Shown here: piece by piece, positions 20,053 to 31,228 of the stretch | Numbering within the stretch: the stretch's first letter is position 1 | Layout: every line of letters starts with the position of its first letter | Made by a program: the position numbers and the translations under genes | The notes under the pieces: generated by a model | The model's input: the letters and a program-made list of their open reading frames with translations, nothing else | The model's database searches: none | What the model was told of the DNA's origin: nothing | Assembly (NCBI RefSeq): GCF_000350225.1 | Contig: NW_005179094.1 | Span: 62,001-126,000 of the forward strand | Direction of reading: 5' to 3' | Source of the DNA: Chondrus crispus | Lineage: Eukaryota; Rhodophyta; Florideophyceae; Gigartinales; Gigartinaceae | DNA length: 64,000 nucleotides

Positions 20053-20590
20053 AGGCGACCCCCTCAATTGGTGCACCCCCGTGCCATGCGCATTCTTTGT
20101 GCACTATCTTCAATGTGCTTTATCTAAAGGGCTCGCTAAAAAGTAGTTTACGGGGCAACGAAATGTTCCGTTAACAGCGTCTGCCGTCGCTGACGCTTCG
20201 TGTGTTCATTATAGACACGGCTCAACGTTCGCTTAGCAAGATGTTGCATATCGTTCTTGGAGAGCAGTTGAAATCACGCTGCAAATCGACGTGCCGAGCA
20301 CCCTGTGAAAGTCGCCGCAGCACCTCCTCTTTTTGCGAAAGGGTAAGGCGGGTTCTTGACGCCCTGGATGCTGGTTCAGTTGTGCTCATTGTGTGATTCG
20401 TTGTTCGAAGATGCATAAGGTTGCTGGGATCTGTAAAAGAATGGAACCCGCTCTCTACGGACGGCGACGACCATTGTGCTCCCGTGAACATACGTGTACA
20501 CCTGTACAAAGTCGTGCCAAGCTATCAGAGGGTGCATTAAAGTCCAATATGCACTAACTAAAAGTGCACTAATTAAGAGACCCCCCTGTA
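20053..20590 (-). mobile_element. Pogo/Tigger-like DNA transposon remnant
   Basis: A short remnant about 540 bp long. It contains the N-terminal DNA-binding part of a pogo/Tigger transposase on the minus strand (20222-20395). The outer sequences are related: CCCCTCAATTGGTGCAC near 20058, and the right end read inward GTCTCTTAATTAGTGCAC, with spaced GTGCA motifs inside both. A similar end (GCACTATATCGCGACCCCCC) occurs near 52762. The catalytic DDE part is missing, so this looks like a deletion derivative. The exact termini are uncertain. Confidence 0.5.
20222..20395 (-). pseudogene. CENP-B/pogo-type HTH domain fragment
   Basis: Minus-strand frame from the ATG at 20395 (MSTTEPASRASRTRLTLSQK) to a stop at 20222, about 57 residues. 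The segment TRLTLSQKEEVLRRL, then ARHVDLQRDFNCS, then TICNILL has the spacing of the CENP-B N-terminal helix-turn-helix, which in pogo/Tigger transposases binds the element ends. A complete transposase would continue for another 350-450 residues; here nothing of the DDE domain follows. It could alternatively be the first exon of a small host HTH protein, but the flanking TIR-like ends favour a transposon remnant. Confidence 0.55.
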
Positions 20591-22866
20591 CTGTACTTTT
20601 CTACCTCATTTGGACAGGCTTTTGGCAGAGCACTGATATTATTACAGTATCTGTTTATTACGTGGTCTTTTTTGTAGATACTCTGAAATATGTGACCAGC
20701 AAATACCAACGTCCGGTATTGTTCTTTACTGACTCAACATCCGAGTCATGCAGTTATGCAGCTCTTCAAATATTTCTGGGGTTTGTGTGTTCGTATCATC
20801 GCTAATCGAGGAAACCCGACACTTGTGTACTTTCAAAGGGGAGGGTACGGTAAAAAAAAAAAAAAAACTAGAAAAAACCGCGATGTGAAAGATGACGGTG
20901 ATGTTCAGACTATTGTCGAACCTGACGAAAAACCTAAACGCAGTCGAAAGGGGGAATACTGTTCTGCTGTGCTTTGATTCACTGCCAATGTTTGGACTGA
21001 TAGAGTTTACTGTTCACCTCCTTGTTCCTACCGCACTCAGGCCTACTTGGTGACTGAGTACAGAGGAATTCTCGGGGGGATCTACCGCTGAGTGTTTTTT
21101 GTAGAGTTACCTAAAAGCCTTATATATCCGATATCCATGCAATTTGCTTTTCCGTTCCAGAGCCTCGTAGCACTTTCCAGTTGCCCGAAATGCCTTCCAG
21201 CTATCCGTTTGCTTCTTATGCTACCCGTCTGCAGCTGGATCGAGTGGCATGGCGTTATTCTCCCTCTGCCGTTACACTTGGGATCCACATATGATTCATT
21301 GCTGTCGGTACTGTAGTCCAGCAATGTATGTATCTCCCTGAATCAATAAAAACCTCGCAAGTTATCTATTATGTCGCCCCTTGTGGTTGCTCCCAACAAA
21401 GTACAGACATGGTGCGTCAAACGACAGACGGAGCGGGGTGCATGGAGGGGGAGCAGCCGTGGATGCCAAATAAATGGAGACGGAGAGAAGACAGTGAACA
21501 GTGTGCATTTCGCTCACCGAAAATTCCTTACTATTCCAAAGAAATGTTTCCGTCTTGTGAGATATCATAGTGTCTGTGCAGAAGAGACCTGCCTCATTTG
21601 AGCCCCACATTTATATATGAAATAAAGTAATGCCCTGTTTAATAGGAACATCAATTCGGGCACCTTTCTTTGACGTATTTGCTCACATCAATACAGTACT
21701 CAAGGGTAGTGTCTTGCATGGCCGTGGGGTAACGTTTTCTTATCACTGATGTCAGTGTAGAACTTAAACGGAGTTTTGGCTTGGGTCTGGATTTTAAACA
21801 GGGGTTCTGGGTTCAGAGGTACAAGACGAAAAATTTAAAGGTTGCTCACAAAGCTTTTGGCCAAGCTTTCCTGAACATGGCCGCGAAAGAGAGGCATTTG
21901 TCATCAGGGTGTAATTCTTCCGCGATGCGGAACATGCTTCCCGTGCCGAGGGTATCTTCCTCTTGCTTTCGTACTCTGTATGCACAAGTCGAGAAAAAAT
22001 AAGTTGAAAAGAAGCCTCAGATCAGTTGACCTCGTTGGACGTCACATGTCACGCGGATACGGTACTTGATACTGTCCCGTGATTGGATATGTACATTTTG
22101 AGCAACGGAACCATTCAATGCGACTCCTGGTCCCATTGGCCCTCGAATGGTTCCGTAGTACGTACCGGGGCTCAGGTCTCCACGCCGCTGAGATCTGGTA
22201 TGTCACCCCCCCTCCTGCCATCGCTAAGGGACCCGGTTTACAGGGTGTAAACCGGGCTCTGAATGTCTCGCGCGCCGCACAACATCCCTTAGGAGAACCA
22301 CTTACTTTTCCTATTCAAAAGGCAGCTATCGGAAGGCAGTCGCTACGCAATTTTTTTTAGTATGCACGGGTTTAACAAGAAAAGTTTATATCTATAAACT
22401 TCCGACGAAAAGGATCAAACCGCCGGCATTGTCATCAGAGAGACAGTGGTGAATCCCGGGAACACTGTCTCGTCCCAAATTATCTCACTACCCTTGGTAG
22501 CTCAATATTTAAACTGTGCGTTTCTGTTTGATGATGAATATAACAATGAAAGTGTTGTTGTGAATTGAGCCCCCCATCTCTTTCTTTGCTGGATTTGAGA
22601 GTGTCAAAAAAGACGAAGCAAAGACTAATTTTCATGGAGAATTTCTTCTGTGCCATTCACAACGTCTGTGCAGCATGATTCTATGTGCTCGTGTTTTTGT
22701 TTTCAGTATCATCCTTAAAGTCCCAACACATATGAAGAATATACTGTTCTTGTGCGATGCTGGGGTAGCGAAGGTACCATTTGTGGTGATGAGGAATCTC
22801 TCAATGTATATGTACAACTTTGATATCATATTCTATAACTGCTCTTCTTCGGGAGCGATACGTTCT
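20591..22866. other. Intergenic between pogo remnant and copy 2
   Basis: About 2.3 kb without a convincing gene. It has a 15-base A run at 20852, two palindrome-type motifs (about 21697 and 22489-22500) and a hairpin CCCGGTTTACAGGGTGTAAACCGGG-like stretch near 22233. Small open frames (for example 21781-22002) have no recognisable domain. Confidence 0.5.
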
Positions 22867-24357
22867 TCAGTAGTGTTCGGGAGTATCAATATCGGCCCAT
22901 CTGCTTTCTGATCCATATGAATATCCATTGTTGTTGCGTTTCGGGTAAAGCCGAAATCTCTTTCTTTCGTTTTTGCCCACTTCGATCGGCGAACGCTCCA
23001 TTTCTGCCCCAACCTTATGCTTCGCCCATAGTCCGGCAATGTATGCGGTTGATGCTGGCCTCAGAAGAAGGTAAAGCGGAATTTGCAGTAAAAGACAAGT
23101 CCAACAAATGAGCAGCAAGGACAACCAGTTTAGTTTTCGCACTGGTTCAGCCCAAACGATGCTTTTCCGAGACTGCAGTCCCTCATTTAGGAAAAGGTCT
23201 TCAGTGTCCCCCCCGCCTAGGGTTATGGCAGCGCTTCCCTGGAAGACATGATGGGCAACATGAAGCGCAATCAAGCCAGTAGGCATTACTCCTGTCATGG
23301 TGGACTTGTATCGTCTTGTCTTGACAGTGTGGGTCTTTTGCTTCGATTGCAGAACCTCGATGTGTTGACCCTCCATGTCATTTGAACTGAACTTGATTTT
23401 ATTGCTTTCATCCAAGACATCAGTGCCGTTTTTCACTTTCTTCTCTCTCATCACAGCAGTGAACATAGCACCTACGAATTGTTTGTGGACAGCCTCAACC
23501 TGTTTCTTCTCGTGCTCCGATTGCGAAATGCTCTTCATCAAACGCATCTTCCCGTCATGCAGGGTGAAGTATGCCCTTGCAGAATAATTTGCGCTCAAAT
23601 CATCGATCCTCACTTCGTGCTCGGCTCCATAGTCATGGATGTCCGTAGTGATTTCAACTTTGACGGATTCGTTGTATTCGATGTCCATAAACTCCATGGT
23701 TGTATTTTCGGTGAGCATTGTGACGCAAGTGCTGATTCTTGTTGAACCCTGACGAACACCCACCAAATTGGCTGACATGCAAGGTCTGTTCGCTGAGGTG
23801 CGGATGTGGAAGTAAAGATGAGATGTCGAGACCAGGACAGGTTGTACAATTCGAAAGCTAGCCATGTCGTTTGAAACGGGCCTCAGCTCAGGGTTTGTGA
23901 GGAAGATGATTGCCACTTCTACACAAAAGACGAATGAGAGGATGGAAAAAGCGAATATCAGAAGCCTCGTATTGAGTTTGAGGTGGTTTTGTGAATTGGT
24001 GTTCTTGTGAAAAAGATGGTGTACGTTGAAGTCTTGAATGAGTTCGATGACGTACTTGACTGAAAAGCCGAAGACCCCAACCCTTCCTTTGTTTGTCCGA
24101 AGAAGAAATGCAGAAGCTGTGCTCTCGATGATGAGTAAAATCAGGAGAGAGAGGAAGGCGATAAGGATGTCGTCTCTGTTTTCGGTCAAATCCCTTCGAA
24201 ATGGACCGGAAACTAGCTTTTCCACCATAAAAGCATCGCTCAGGAATGGGTTCACATCCGTGGAATTCGTGGCGTTGACAAAATGGTTTTCGTTGTCGTA
24301 AGCCACAACGAGATATGGGTTGTCGTTGTTACCGATGACCTGTTCAAACAAGGGCAT
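22867..24357 (-). CDS. Three-pass membrane protein of unknown function, copy 2
   Basis: An intact 496-residue paralogue of the protein at 17302-18792, in the same orientation, starting MPLFEQVIGNNDNPYL. It keeps the three hydrophobic segments at the same places, the basic cytosolic loop (RTNKGRVGVFGFSVKYVIEL), the Cys pair in the outward domain (RPCMSANLV, STCVTM) and the basic tail. Most residues match copy 1 by eye; divergence concentrates in the N-terminal 50 residues and the outward domain, while the tail after segment 3 is almost unchanged. It is nearly identical in DNA to the broken copy 3. The 5' flank out to about 25.35 kb also has a diverged counterpart upstream of copy 3. Confidence 0.8.
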   Translation of the reverse strand: MPLFEQVIGNNDNPYLVVAYDNENHFVNATNSTDVNPFLSDAFMVEKLVSGPFRRDLTENRDDILIAFLSLLILLIIESTASAFLLRTNKGRVGVFGFSVKYVIELIQDFNVHHLFHKNTNSQNHLKLNTRLLIFAFSILSFVFCVEVAIIFLTNPELRPVSNDMASFRIVQPVLVSTSHLYFHIRTSANRPCMSANLVGVRQGSTRISTCVTMLTENTTMEFMDIEYNESVKVEITTDIHDYGAEHEVRIDDLSANYSARAYFTLHDGKMRLMKSISQSEHEKKQVEAVHKQFVGAMFTAVMREKKVKNGTDVLDESNKIKFSSNDMEGQHIEVLQSKQKTHTVKTRRYKSTMTGVMPTGLIALHVAHHVFQGSAAITLGGGDTEDLFLNEGLQSRKSIVWAEPVRKLNWLSLLLICWTCLLLQIPLYLLLRPASTAYIAGLWAKHKVGAEMERSPIEVGKNERKRFRLYPKRNNNGYSYGSESRWADIDTPEHY

Positions 24358-26709
24358 CGTTTGAGGTCAGTTTCTTGAAGATTTTATCTCTTTGACAATA
24401 TTCAACTTCGGCGAGAAACACGCGAAGGTTAGAGATGTTGTTGGCGTTTGTTTGTGGCAACGAAAAGAGACAGCAGTTCCGTTAGTGCGCATGAAGATGA
24501 GGATTGAACGATGTTAAGCATGAGATCTGTCAATCTGTTGCAAGTGCTTGAATACTCTCCGACGCCAGGGCTGTATTCGAAACTGCGGGAGTTCATGCTG
24601 CGCCTCCTTTTTTTATTTATGAAGAACGCTGCTTCAAAAGGCACAAGTTGGCAACAAGGACTATGGTTTGTCCTTGGAAAAAGCGAGAGAAGGGGCCTTT
24701 GTTGGCCAATAGATAACCTCGAGGTTATGGAAAGTATCTTTTACAGTAACTTTGTCATGCAATAGATGGAAAGTAGGGGGTCCAAGATAGGAAGACGGGT
24801 CATGTCTGCAATTTGGCCCAATGTCACAACGCCAAAATCACAAAATAATAATCCTTTTTAGCTTGCTCCCCTCCGCCATCTCTCTTTTGCAGACATAGTG
24901 GAGCTTGCAGCTCTTGAGAGCATTGAGATCAATGTATTTGCTGATTGCATAACGCAAATGTGGAAGAATCCATATGTTGATAAAGTTGCGAACATATGTC
25001 TGAAAACTGCGAGTCATTTTAAGTTGGAGAAGCTTTACGACAAAATCATGTCGAGTTTCCAGATGAAGACAAAATATGCGGAAATATCAGTTCGTTGACA
25101 ATCAAAACACAGAAGGTAAGCGCGCACACCGAAGTTGAGATGCAGTATGTCAGTGAGATAGCAGTAGAAACAACAGCGTCTTAATCATATAGTTTGGAAA
25201 TTGCTGATGATTTTGTATTGTACTGTTGTGTACATTACAGGTTGTTTTGAAGTTTGAAATGTAGATCTGAGAGAGGGGGACATCACGAAAACACAAAAAT
25301 TGCACTGTGTCACACGTCTGGTGCCTGACTTGCAAGCGTTGCAGCGGCAACACTCCCAAATAGAAGGTAAATCGATTCATATGAGGTCAATTTTGAGTCA
25401 CAGGAGAAGAGTTCGGGATAGCAGTAAGCGTCTCTTTCCAGGACTCTTCTTGGCCAGGGGGTTGTCAGACTGACACTTGGATTCATTCTTTCGACAGGAT
25501 GGCCTTCGTCCACCAAAGCAAAAGGTCGTTCTGCACAAATAGAAGCGGTTCGAAGATACGCAGAACAATTTAATGTAGATGCACATAGTCAATAGAGCCG
25601 TAGTTACAAATGCTTTCAGCAATGCATTGAGTCCACTTTCAGTTTCCATCACTATGGAATCATGGAAAATCAGAGAGAATACTAATCAGATGAAGAGAAC
25701 GCGCATGCATTTCCTTCTGGAAGAACCATACAAAGCAGCGCTGAACGCCTGCTTCCAGCGGGTCGAGAATACGGTACCCTTGGTACAGTACAGAAGTACT
25801 ATGTAACCGTTATGCCCTGCTTCAAGTCTCTGCTTAGCCATATAGCCACGACATTGCCTGTCATGTGCTCACAAGCGGAAGTGGATTTAGAGTCGTTTCA
25901 AATTCCACCTCGGATCGGACTCGAGAAAAGGAGGCTCAACAGACCTGTACCACAGAGCGGAGTCGGAGTCTAGAAGCATGTGCAAACTCAGCGGGCACGG
26001 TTGCCATTTCCTGCAGCAAACATTTTCGATGGCAACGACAACGGCATGGCCCCGATGCCCATTGCAAAGCAGGCTGGACGTGTTGTCATTTGAAGACGCT
26101 GCCTCCAGGCAATGTAAGGTCACTGGGCGACTCCGAAAAACATAAAAACACTGGCAGCAAGCAGTACAGTATTATCCGCAAACGGTGGATCATAGATGAC
26201 GCAAGTTTAGAAGGGCGAGGGAGCGCGGCCGGGGGCTATGTCATGCTGCGATGGAATGCGAAGAGGGGGCTCCCGGATGTGAGATCGTAATGGGTGGTCC
26301 AGGGTCCACATGCTGACGCTACCAGCTACTGTACTGTACCGGCAAGAGTCCCGTGCCTCCCATCGGCTGATGTCACATGTCAACATGTGTGGACCATACT
26401 GTAGACACATAAAAAACGTCCTGTTGTCAGCGCAGCGACAGGTCGGGGCCAGAAGAACTAATAATTCATTATTAGAGAGCTTACGCAGTTCGATATTTCG
26501 TGGCAAGGAAGGCAATTTTCATTACACGTAGTCCACGATGCCATCTCTTACGAAAACGCCCTCCGAAGCCATGTTATTTTTCGTCCAGAGAGCCGATCTT
26601 GCGAAAAGCAAATGGTGACGAATCTGCAGATCCCCGCCAAATCTGGAACACAACTACAAGGACAGCCCTTTCACCCACCGTCCATTCTGACGTCCCACAG
26701 ACCCAGGGC
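24358..26709. other. Intergenic upstream of copy 2 and left flank of Harbinger
   Basis: The first 1 kb resembles the flank of copy 3 (54380-55119 plus 57477-57820), for example TAGCTTGCTCCCCTCCGC at about 24858 and 54952. A small frame at 24898-25098 (GTG start, about 66 residues) follows a TTTTGCAG acceptor-like site and precedes a GGTAAGC donor-like site at about 25113, so it could be an old exon. A palindrome motif GGTACCCTTGGTAC lies at about 25773. The left end of the Harbinger transposon should lie in the last part, but I found no GAGCATCTCC terminus. Confidence 0.45.
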
Positions 26710-27984
26710 ATGTCGGATTTTCTCCCCTTATCCCCAAAACCTGCTACTGAATCAGAATTTGGCTCTGCTTCTGCACCACCAGAGCGACTGCAATCACCTG
26801 CCGCCGGCGAGCTTGACGCGGCAGCCTCTTCCTACCTCCCGAGCACTTCCTCCGTACGGGAAACTCCCACCCGCGAAGCCATTCAGCATCCTGGCCCCTT
26901 CTCCCGACGAACCGCAAATCCTCCCGTGCAAGCTCAAAGGGTCCCGATCCGTCCATTCGGCAACGCCAACAATGCCGTCTCCCCACAATTTCCTCCCGAT
27001 CCCAACTCCGTTTTCTCCGCCTCAGCTCTACCTTTACCCTCTGATCCTCTGCCTGTTCACCCACCACATCAATCGTCGGTCAACACATCGCCAGCGGAAA
27101 CCGTAATTCAGGCTGCTCCTCCCCGAACGTGCTCGCGCAATCGACGCTTTTCGTATAGTCCAGCGTGTGATCTACTAATCCTAAAAGCCGTTAGCACAAC
27201 CAGTGCACACCTCGCAAACCATGGCGAGACTACTGCCAGGTTTCAAGAGACAGTTGAAATGATGTCAGAAGCTTCCGCCGGGACCAATCGTGAAGGAATG
27301 GGATCGTTAACATGGAAATCTGTGAGAGACAGGTTCAAAAAACTCATTGCAGATCGCCGACGAAAGAACAAAAACAACTTGAATGCATCAGGAATTATTG
27401 AGGTTAGGGGGGAGAAAGAGGTACTTTTGGACGATCTGTTGCTCGAAATTGATGAGCATGAAGAAAGCAAACGCATAGAGAAAGAAGACAGAAATGCCAA
27501 AGAGCGTAGGTTAATGGAGGCGGGGAGATTAATTCGCGCACAGGCGTTGCAGCGGCATACAAACTCCGGCAGCTCTCGTGGATTGGACTCAGCTGGCGAG
27601 GGGGCAGTAGACGATGAGGAAATATCAGCAAACGCCGAACGCAGGAAAAATACCAGTAAACGTCGCCGCGTATTGTGTGACTCAGACGGAGAGGAAAAAG
27701 TACTCATGATACAAGACATGGAGGCACGCAGGGAAGCAGAAAAGAAAAGACTGGATTTAGAATCTAGACGTCTAGAACTGGAGCAAAAGCGCGAGCAACG
27801 ACAACAAGAAGCCTCTGAACGTCTTGCCAAAGCTGAAGAACGCAAAATACTAATTGAGGAACGAAAAATTGGGGTCGAGGAACGCAAAGCGGAAATAGAT
27901 ATTGAGAAACGAAAAGAGGCCATTAAAGAACGCAGTAGTCTAGTCAGCGTTCTCACAGCACTTTGTAGAAAGCTTAACGATTAG
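26710..27984 (+). CDS. Harbinger-associated Myb/SANT-like DNA-binding protein
   Basis: A 424-residue protein from the ATG at 26710 (MSDFLPLSPKPATESE). The frame is open back to 26500 but has no earlier ATG. Residues 1-140 are Pro/Ser-rich and probably disordered. Residues about 145-250 form a Myb/SANT-like trihelix domain, with FSYSPACDLLILKAV and TWKSVRDRFKKLIADRR in the places of the conserved aromatic positions. Residues about 330-424 are a long, highly charged coiled coil (EERKIGVEERKAEIDIEKR). In PIF/Harbinger transposons such a protein binds the element ends and helps the transposase enter the nucleus. The convergent transposase downstream supports this role. Confidence 0.8.
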   Translation: MSDFLPLSPKPATESEFGSASAPPERLQSPAAGELDAAASSYLPSTSSVRETPTREAIQHPGPFSRRTANPPVQAQRVPIRPFGNANNAVSPQFPPDPNSVFSASALPLPSDPLPVHPPHQSSVNTSPAETVIQAAPPRTCSRNRRFSYSPACDLLILKAVSTTSAHLANHGETTARFQETVEMMSEASAGTNREGMGSLTWKSVRDRFKKLIADRRRKNKNNLNASGIIEVRGEKEVLLDDLLLEIDEHEESKRIEKEDRNAKERRLMEAGRLIRAQALQRHTNSGSSRGLDSAGEGAVDDEEISANAERRKNTSKRRRVLCDSDGEEKVLMIQDMEARREAEKKRLDLESRRLELEQKREQRQQEASERLAKAEERKILIEERKIGVEERKAEIDIEKRKEAIKERSSLVSVLTALCRKLND

Positions 27985-28034
27985 CAATCCCTAAACGAGT
28001 TTACTTCTCACTGTTTTCTGTTGATACAAAACAT

Positions 28035-29183
28035 CTAAGCATGATTAGGACGTTGAAAATATCGCTCAATCGAAGGTGCTTTACAATCGAAATATGCTGA
28101 CACTTGCCCTCCATTGCCGAAACAGCACTTAATATTGCACAGAAGGGCTCCACAAATGTAAAGCAAACCAATAGGTGACTTTCTGACTCTCAAATTTCTT
28201 TGAAAGTCTTGCGATGACCACATCTGCTTTATGTCTTTGTAAGACCACTCCACCGCCTCCCGGACCGCACTCATAGCTTTATTGTAGAATTGCTGGGCTG
28301 GTGTCGCCGTCAAACGTGGGAAAGCAGTCTGAAGCCAGGGGCGCATAACATATGCTGCATCTCCATAAATTGAGAACTGCCTATTATCCAAAACCATAGA
28401 CTCCTGCAAACTGTTTTCGATACCACTGTTCCTCAGCAGTGTAAGATCGTGACGAAGTCCCTCCTCTGGACCATACATGTGTAGGATCAGCCCATCAGGT
28501 GTGGTTATGGTTTGATACACTAAACAGTGCATACGCTTATGACCTGAGGAGCAGCTTCGTTGCATAGCACCTTCACCTCCTGGACGACATATCTCAATCT
28601 TAGTGCAGTCAATAAATCCGATGCAACTATTCAGAGGAGCTCCTTTTTCATGTATTGCGTTTGACCAATCTATCGCCCTCTCTGCTATGAGATCAGTTCT
28701 CATTTTGGTAATGATATGACCCTGGTCTTGTACGAAGCCTTCGACGACTTCCCAAAACACCTCACTAATTTTTGATGCCCTCATACCGAATCGGGTCTCT
28801 AAATCATACCAACGACAAGGTGTTGCAAGCTTACTTAGGACAATACAGCATGCGGACACTGTGTCACAGTGATACCGAGACCGAGTTGTCAAGCCGCCGT
28901 GCCACCCCATTATGTTCGCAACAGAACAAATTTCCTTTGGGAGAAACCGAAATTGAGTCATTGCGTCTAGCTCGCTCTACGCATTAAGGTTGAAGGTAGC
29001 AGACGAAATCTGCAAAGACCTCACTTGTATTTTGTGATAATCTCGCCGAGAATGTTGGAATTTTCTGTATGCCCTGTACTTGACAAGAGGAACAACATCG
29101 GTAGGTAGAGCTGCGTAGAACGCAAGGCGACGGCTTTTCAAACGACGTCGAGCAACGCCAATTTGGTAGTCTTTCTGCCTCAT
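28035..29183 (-). pseudogene. PIF/Harbinger transposase (DDE_Tnp_4/HARBI1 type)
   Basis: The main open part, 28961-28035 (308 aa, MTQFRFLPKE), carries the nuclease domain. Candidate catalytic acids are D118 in GFIDCTKIEICRP, D172 in GLRHDLTLLR and E238 in REAVEWSYKDIKQMW, with the GDAAYVMRPWL block between. It cuts and pastes the transposon DNA. The same frame continues upstream to an ATG at 29183 (MRQKDYQIGVARR) through one in-frame TAG at about 28977-28979. This N-terminal 68-residue part ends FNLNA, which in relatives joins directly to the FRF motif. So either the gene is inactivated by one stop, or translation starts at 28961. All visible catalytic motifs are intact. Confidence 0.82.
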
Positions 29184-29237
29184 GTCCTCTCTGGTTGGGG
29201 GTGGCGTTGTTCAGCGAGTGTGAGCGTCGAAGGGCAC

Positions 29238-29608
29238 TGTTGCACCTGCAGGGCCACGGATGGGAAGGGTCGGTAGAGCGCCGTGTGAATTATGGCGCAC
29301 TATTCAAATAATGATGATATGCATTTATTAGCCCGCCCTCTTGCTTGCATTTGATAGCAAATGCAAGAAGGTACTGTACTGTTCGTATACTGTAACTGGT
29401 AGATGGTGTCTATTTAAGGCACCGGGCCCACGGTCCAATGGGGCCCGGCATCCAACTATCGAGAAGTAAATCAATTGTGTACTGTCAACGGTGTTGTTTC
29501 TGTTGTGGCTGTTTGTCACTGTAGACAGCTGCCTGCTGTCGCCAACCTGGGTCGCCTGTCTGGCTCCCGGGTCTACCGTCAAGGCGCTCACGTCTGTAAG
29601 ACGTGACA
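29238..29608 (+). repeat. 5' LTR of E (371 bp)
   Basis: It starts TGTTGCACCTGC and ends AGACGTGACA. It contains a hairpin (CTTGCATTTG and CAAATGCAAG), a TATTTAAGG box and the motif GTACTGTACTG. It is followed by the 14-bp palindrome TAAAAACGTTTTTA (29609-29622) rather than a standard primer site. Confidence 0.92.
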
Positions 29609-29685
29609 TAAAAACGTTTTTACCGCGCGTGGCTGTTTCGCCACCGGACGAGCTAGCAAGGTACGTACAGGGTACGTGAAGACAT

Positions 29686-31053
29686 ATGCGTCGTGGTACG
29701 AGGAGCAACCCGGACAACGGCGGAAACGCCGCGGGTCCCTCAGACGCAAGCGAGACGGGTGTGTCATCGTCAGGGGAGGAGTACGACATCCCCCAGACGG
29801 ACACTGTTCAGCCCGTTCTCGAGCCGTCGCCGGCAGAGCCAGGTTCAGGGCAGGCCGAGACGACGGAGAAGACTGTCAAGTCAAGCCAGGTGCTCTCAGG
29901 ACCGGACCCAGCACCGACTGCGGCAGAAACCCACCTCGAGCGCGTCTTAGCCGATATGACCAACGCTCTGAGAGAGGTGACGGCGCGTTCCATAGCGCAG
30001 GAGGACAGCATGGGGCAGTTACAGGAGCGGTTGAGGAAGGTGGAATGGGAAGCAAGTCAGCCGCAGGGCCCCTCTGCTCAGAAGGCCCAGGTGCCCTATC
30101 AACCGACGGAGGATGGTAACCGGAGTGATGGGGAGTACTGGCACTCGGAGCTGTCGGAGGGGGAACGCGCGCCGCGTAGCAAGTCCGCTCCACAGCCAGT
30201 AGCAAGGTCAGCAGCTGCTCGTAGTCGCGCCCATCGTCCTGTAGAGCGCTCCCTGAAAGTAGCAGAGTATGAAGTCTACCCTACCTCGGTCGCCTACAAG
30301 ATCTACAAGAGCGCATTGGAGCACGCGCGTTGTAAGAAGATTGGCGACGGTTCATTCTTCGACTCCAAGCGTACATGGGAAAGGCTGCTCAAGGATTACC
30401 CCATCATGGAATCGTCCGAACGTCGGCTGCTCCCGTATGCTTTCGAAAAGGACGACCGTCGGGTCTACGAGGAGGTCGCGAGCATGCACACGGAGGCGTC
30501 GGCTGCGGAGTTGTGGGGCCTGTTGGAGACCCGTCTGTGCAACAAGACGCACCGCAGCGCGCTACAGGATAAGTTCTTCGAGATGCGCTGGAGTGAGAAG
30601 AAGGAGTCCGTGGCACAGTATGCCGAGCGTCTCCGCTCCGCGTCCATGGCACTGCCCACGCCCATCGAGGGCGACGTGCTGCTCAACAGGTTCAAGGCCG
30701 GCTTACCGCAGAAGCTGCAAGACCAGGCCGTCCTTGTCATGGGAGATTTCGATACTGTAGTCTCATCGGTTTCCCGGCTGTCCACGGCGCAGCAAAATTT
30801 GCACCGTGAGTCTATTCGCGAGGTCAAGGAGCACACGGGCCACGGCGCCCCGCAGCAACCCGAGGGCAGCAATGCCAGCAATGAAAGCCGTTTCGCGCAC
30901 GTAAAGTGCCATTTCTGTCTACAGCTAGGGCACATTGCCCGGTTCTGCGACAAGAAGAAGGCCCTCAAGGGCAAGGAGTACACCGCCCGACCGGCGTCTC
31001 GTCCAGAGCAGGGAAACGGGCTGGGGGGTGCAACTCCCCCGGTACGGAAGTAG
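29686..31053 (+). CDS. E gag
   Basis: A 455-residue gag starting MRRGTRSNPDNGG. The N-terminal 200 residues are acidic and Ser/Pro-rich. The capsid-like core lies at about 220-380, with the block AELWGLLETRL and the segment ESVAQYAERLRSASM typical of Gypsy gag. A single CCHC zinc knuckle (CHFCLQLGHIARFC) lies near residue 410, followed by a basic tail. Gag forms the particle and packages the RNA. Confidence 0.85.
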   Translation: MRRGTRSNPDNGGNAAGPSDASETGVSSSGEEYDIPQTDTVQPVLEPSPAEPGSGQAETTEKTVKSSQVLSGPDPAPTAAETHLERVLADMTNALREVTARSIAQEDSMGQLQERLRKVEWEASQPQGPSAQKAQVPYQPTEDGNRSDGEYWHSELSEGERAPRSKSAPQPVARSAAARSRAHRPVERSLKVAEYEVYPTSVAYKIYKSALEHARCKKIGDGSFFDSKRTWERLLKDYPIMESSERRLLPYAFEKDDRRVYEEVASMHTEASAAELWGLLETRLCNKTHRSALQDKFFEMRWSEKKESVAQYAERLRSASMALPTPIEGDVLLNRFKAGLPQKLQDQAVLVMGDFDTVVSSVSRLSTAQQNLHRESIREVKEHTGHGAPQQPEGSNASNESRFAHVKCHFCLQLGHIARFCDKKKALKGKEYTARPASRPEQGNGLGGATPPVRK

Positions 31054-31228
31054 ACTCGGCCGCGGAGACGGTCGGGAGGGGCAAGCGCGAGTCGGTGTGC
31101 GCTTGCCGGGAGCCGCAGTGGCGGGAGAAGTTGTCGGAAGACGACGTAGCCGTCAAGGTGGGGGTGTTTGGCGAGGAGGTAATGGTGCCCATTGACACAG
31201 CAGCATTGTCAATTTGGGTGGACCATGA

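Noticed and set aside
20053-20590. A host HTH regulator at 20222-20395
   Set aside because: The flanks carry related GTGCA-rich ends and nothing follows the HTH domain, so a pogo/Tigger remnant fits better.
27243-27956. A minus-strand frame rich in Ser/Arg, 237 residues
   Set aside because: It is antisense of the charged coiled coil of the Harbinger Myb/SANT-like protein.
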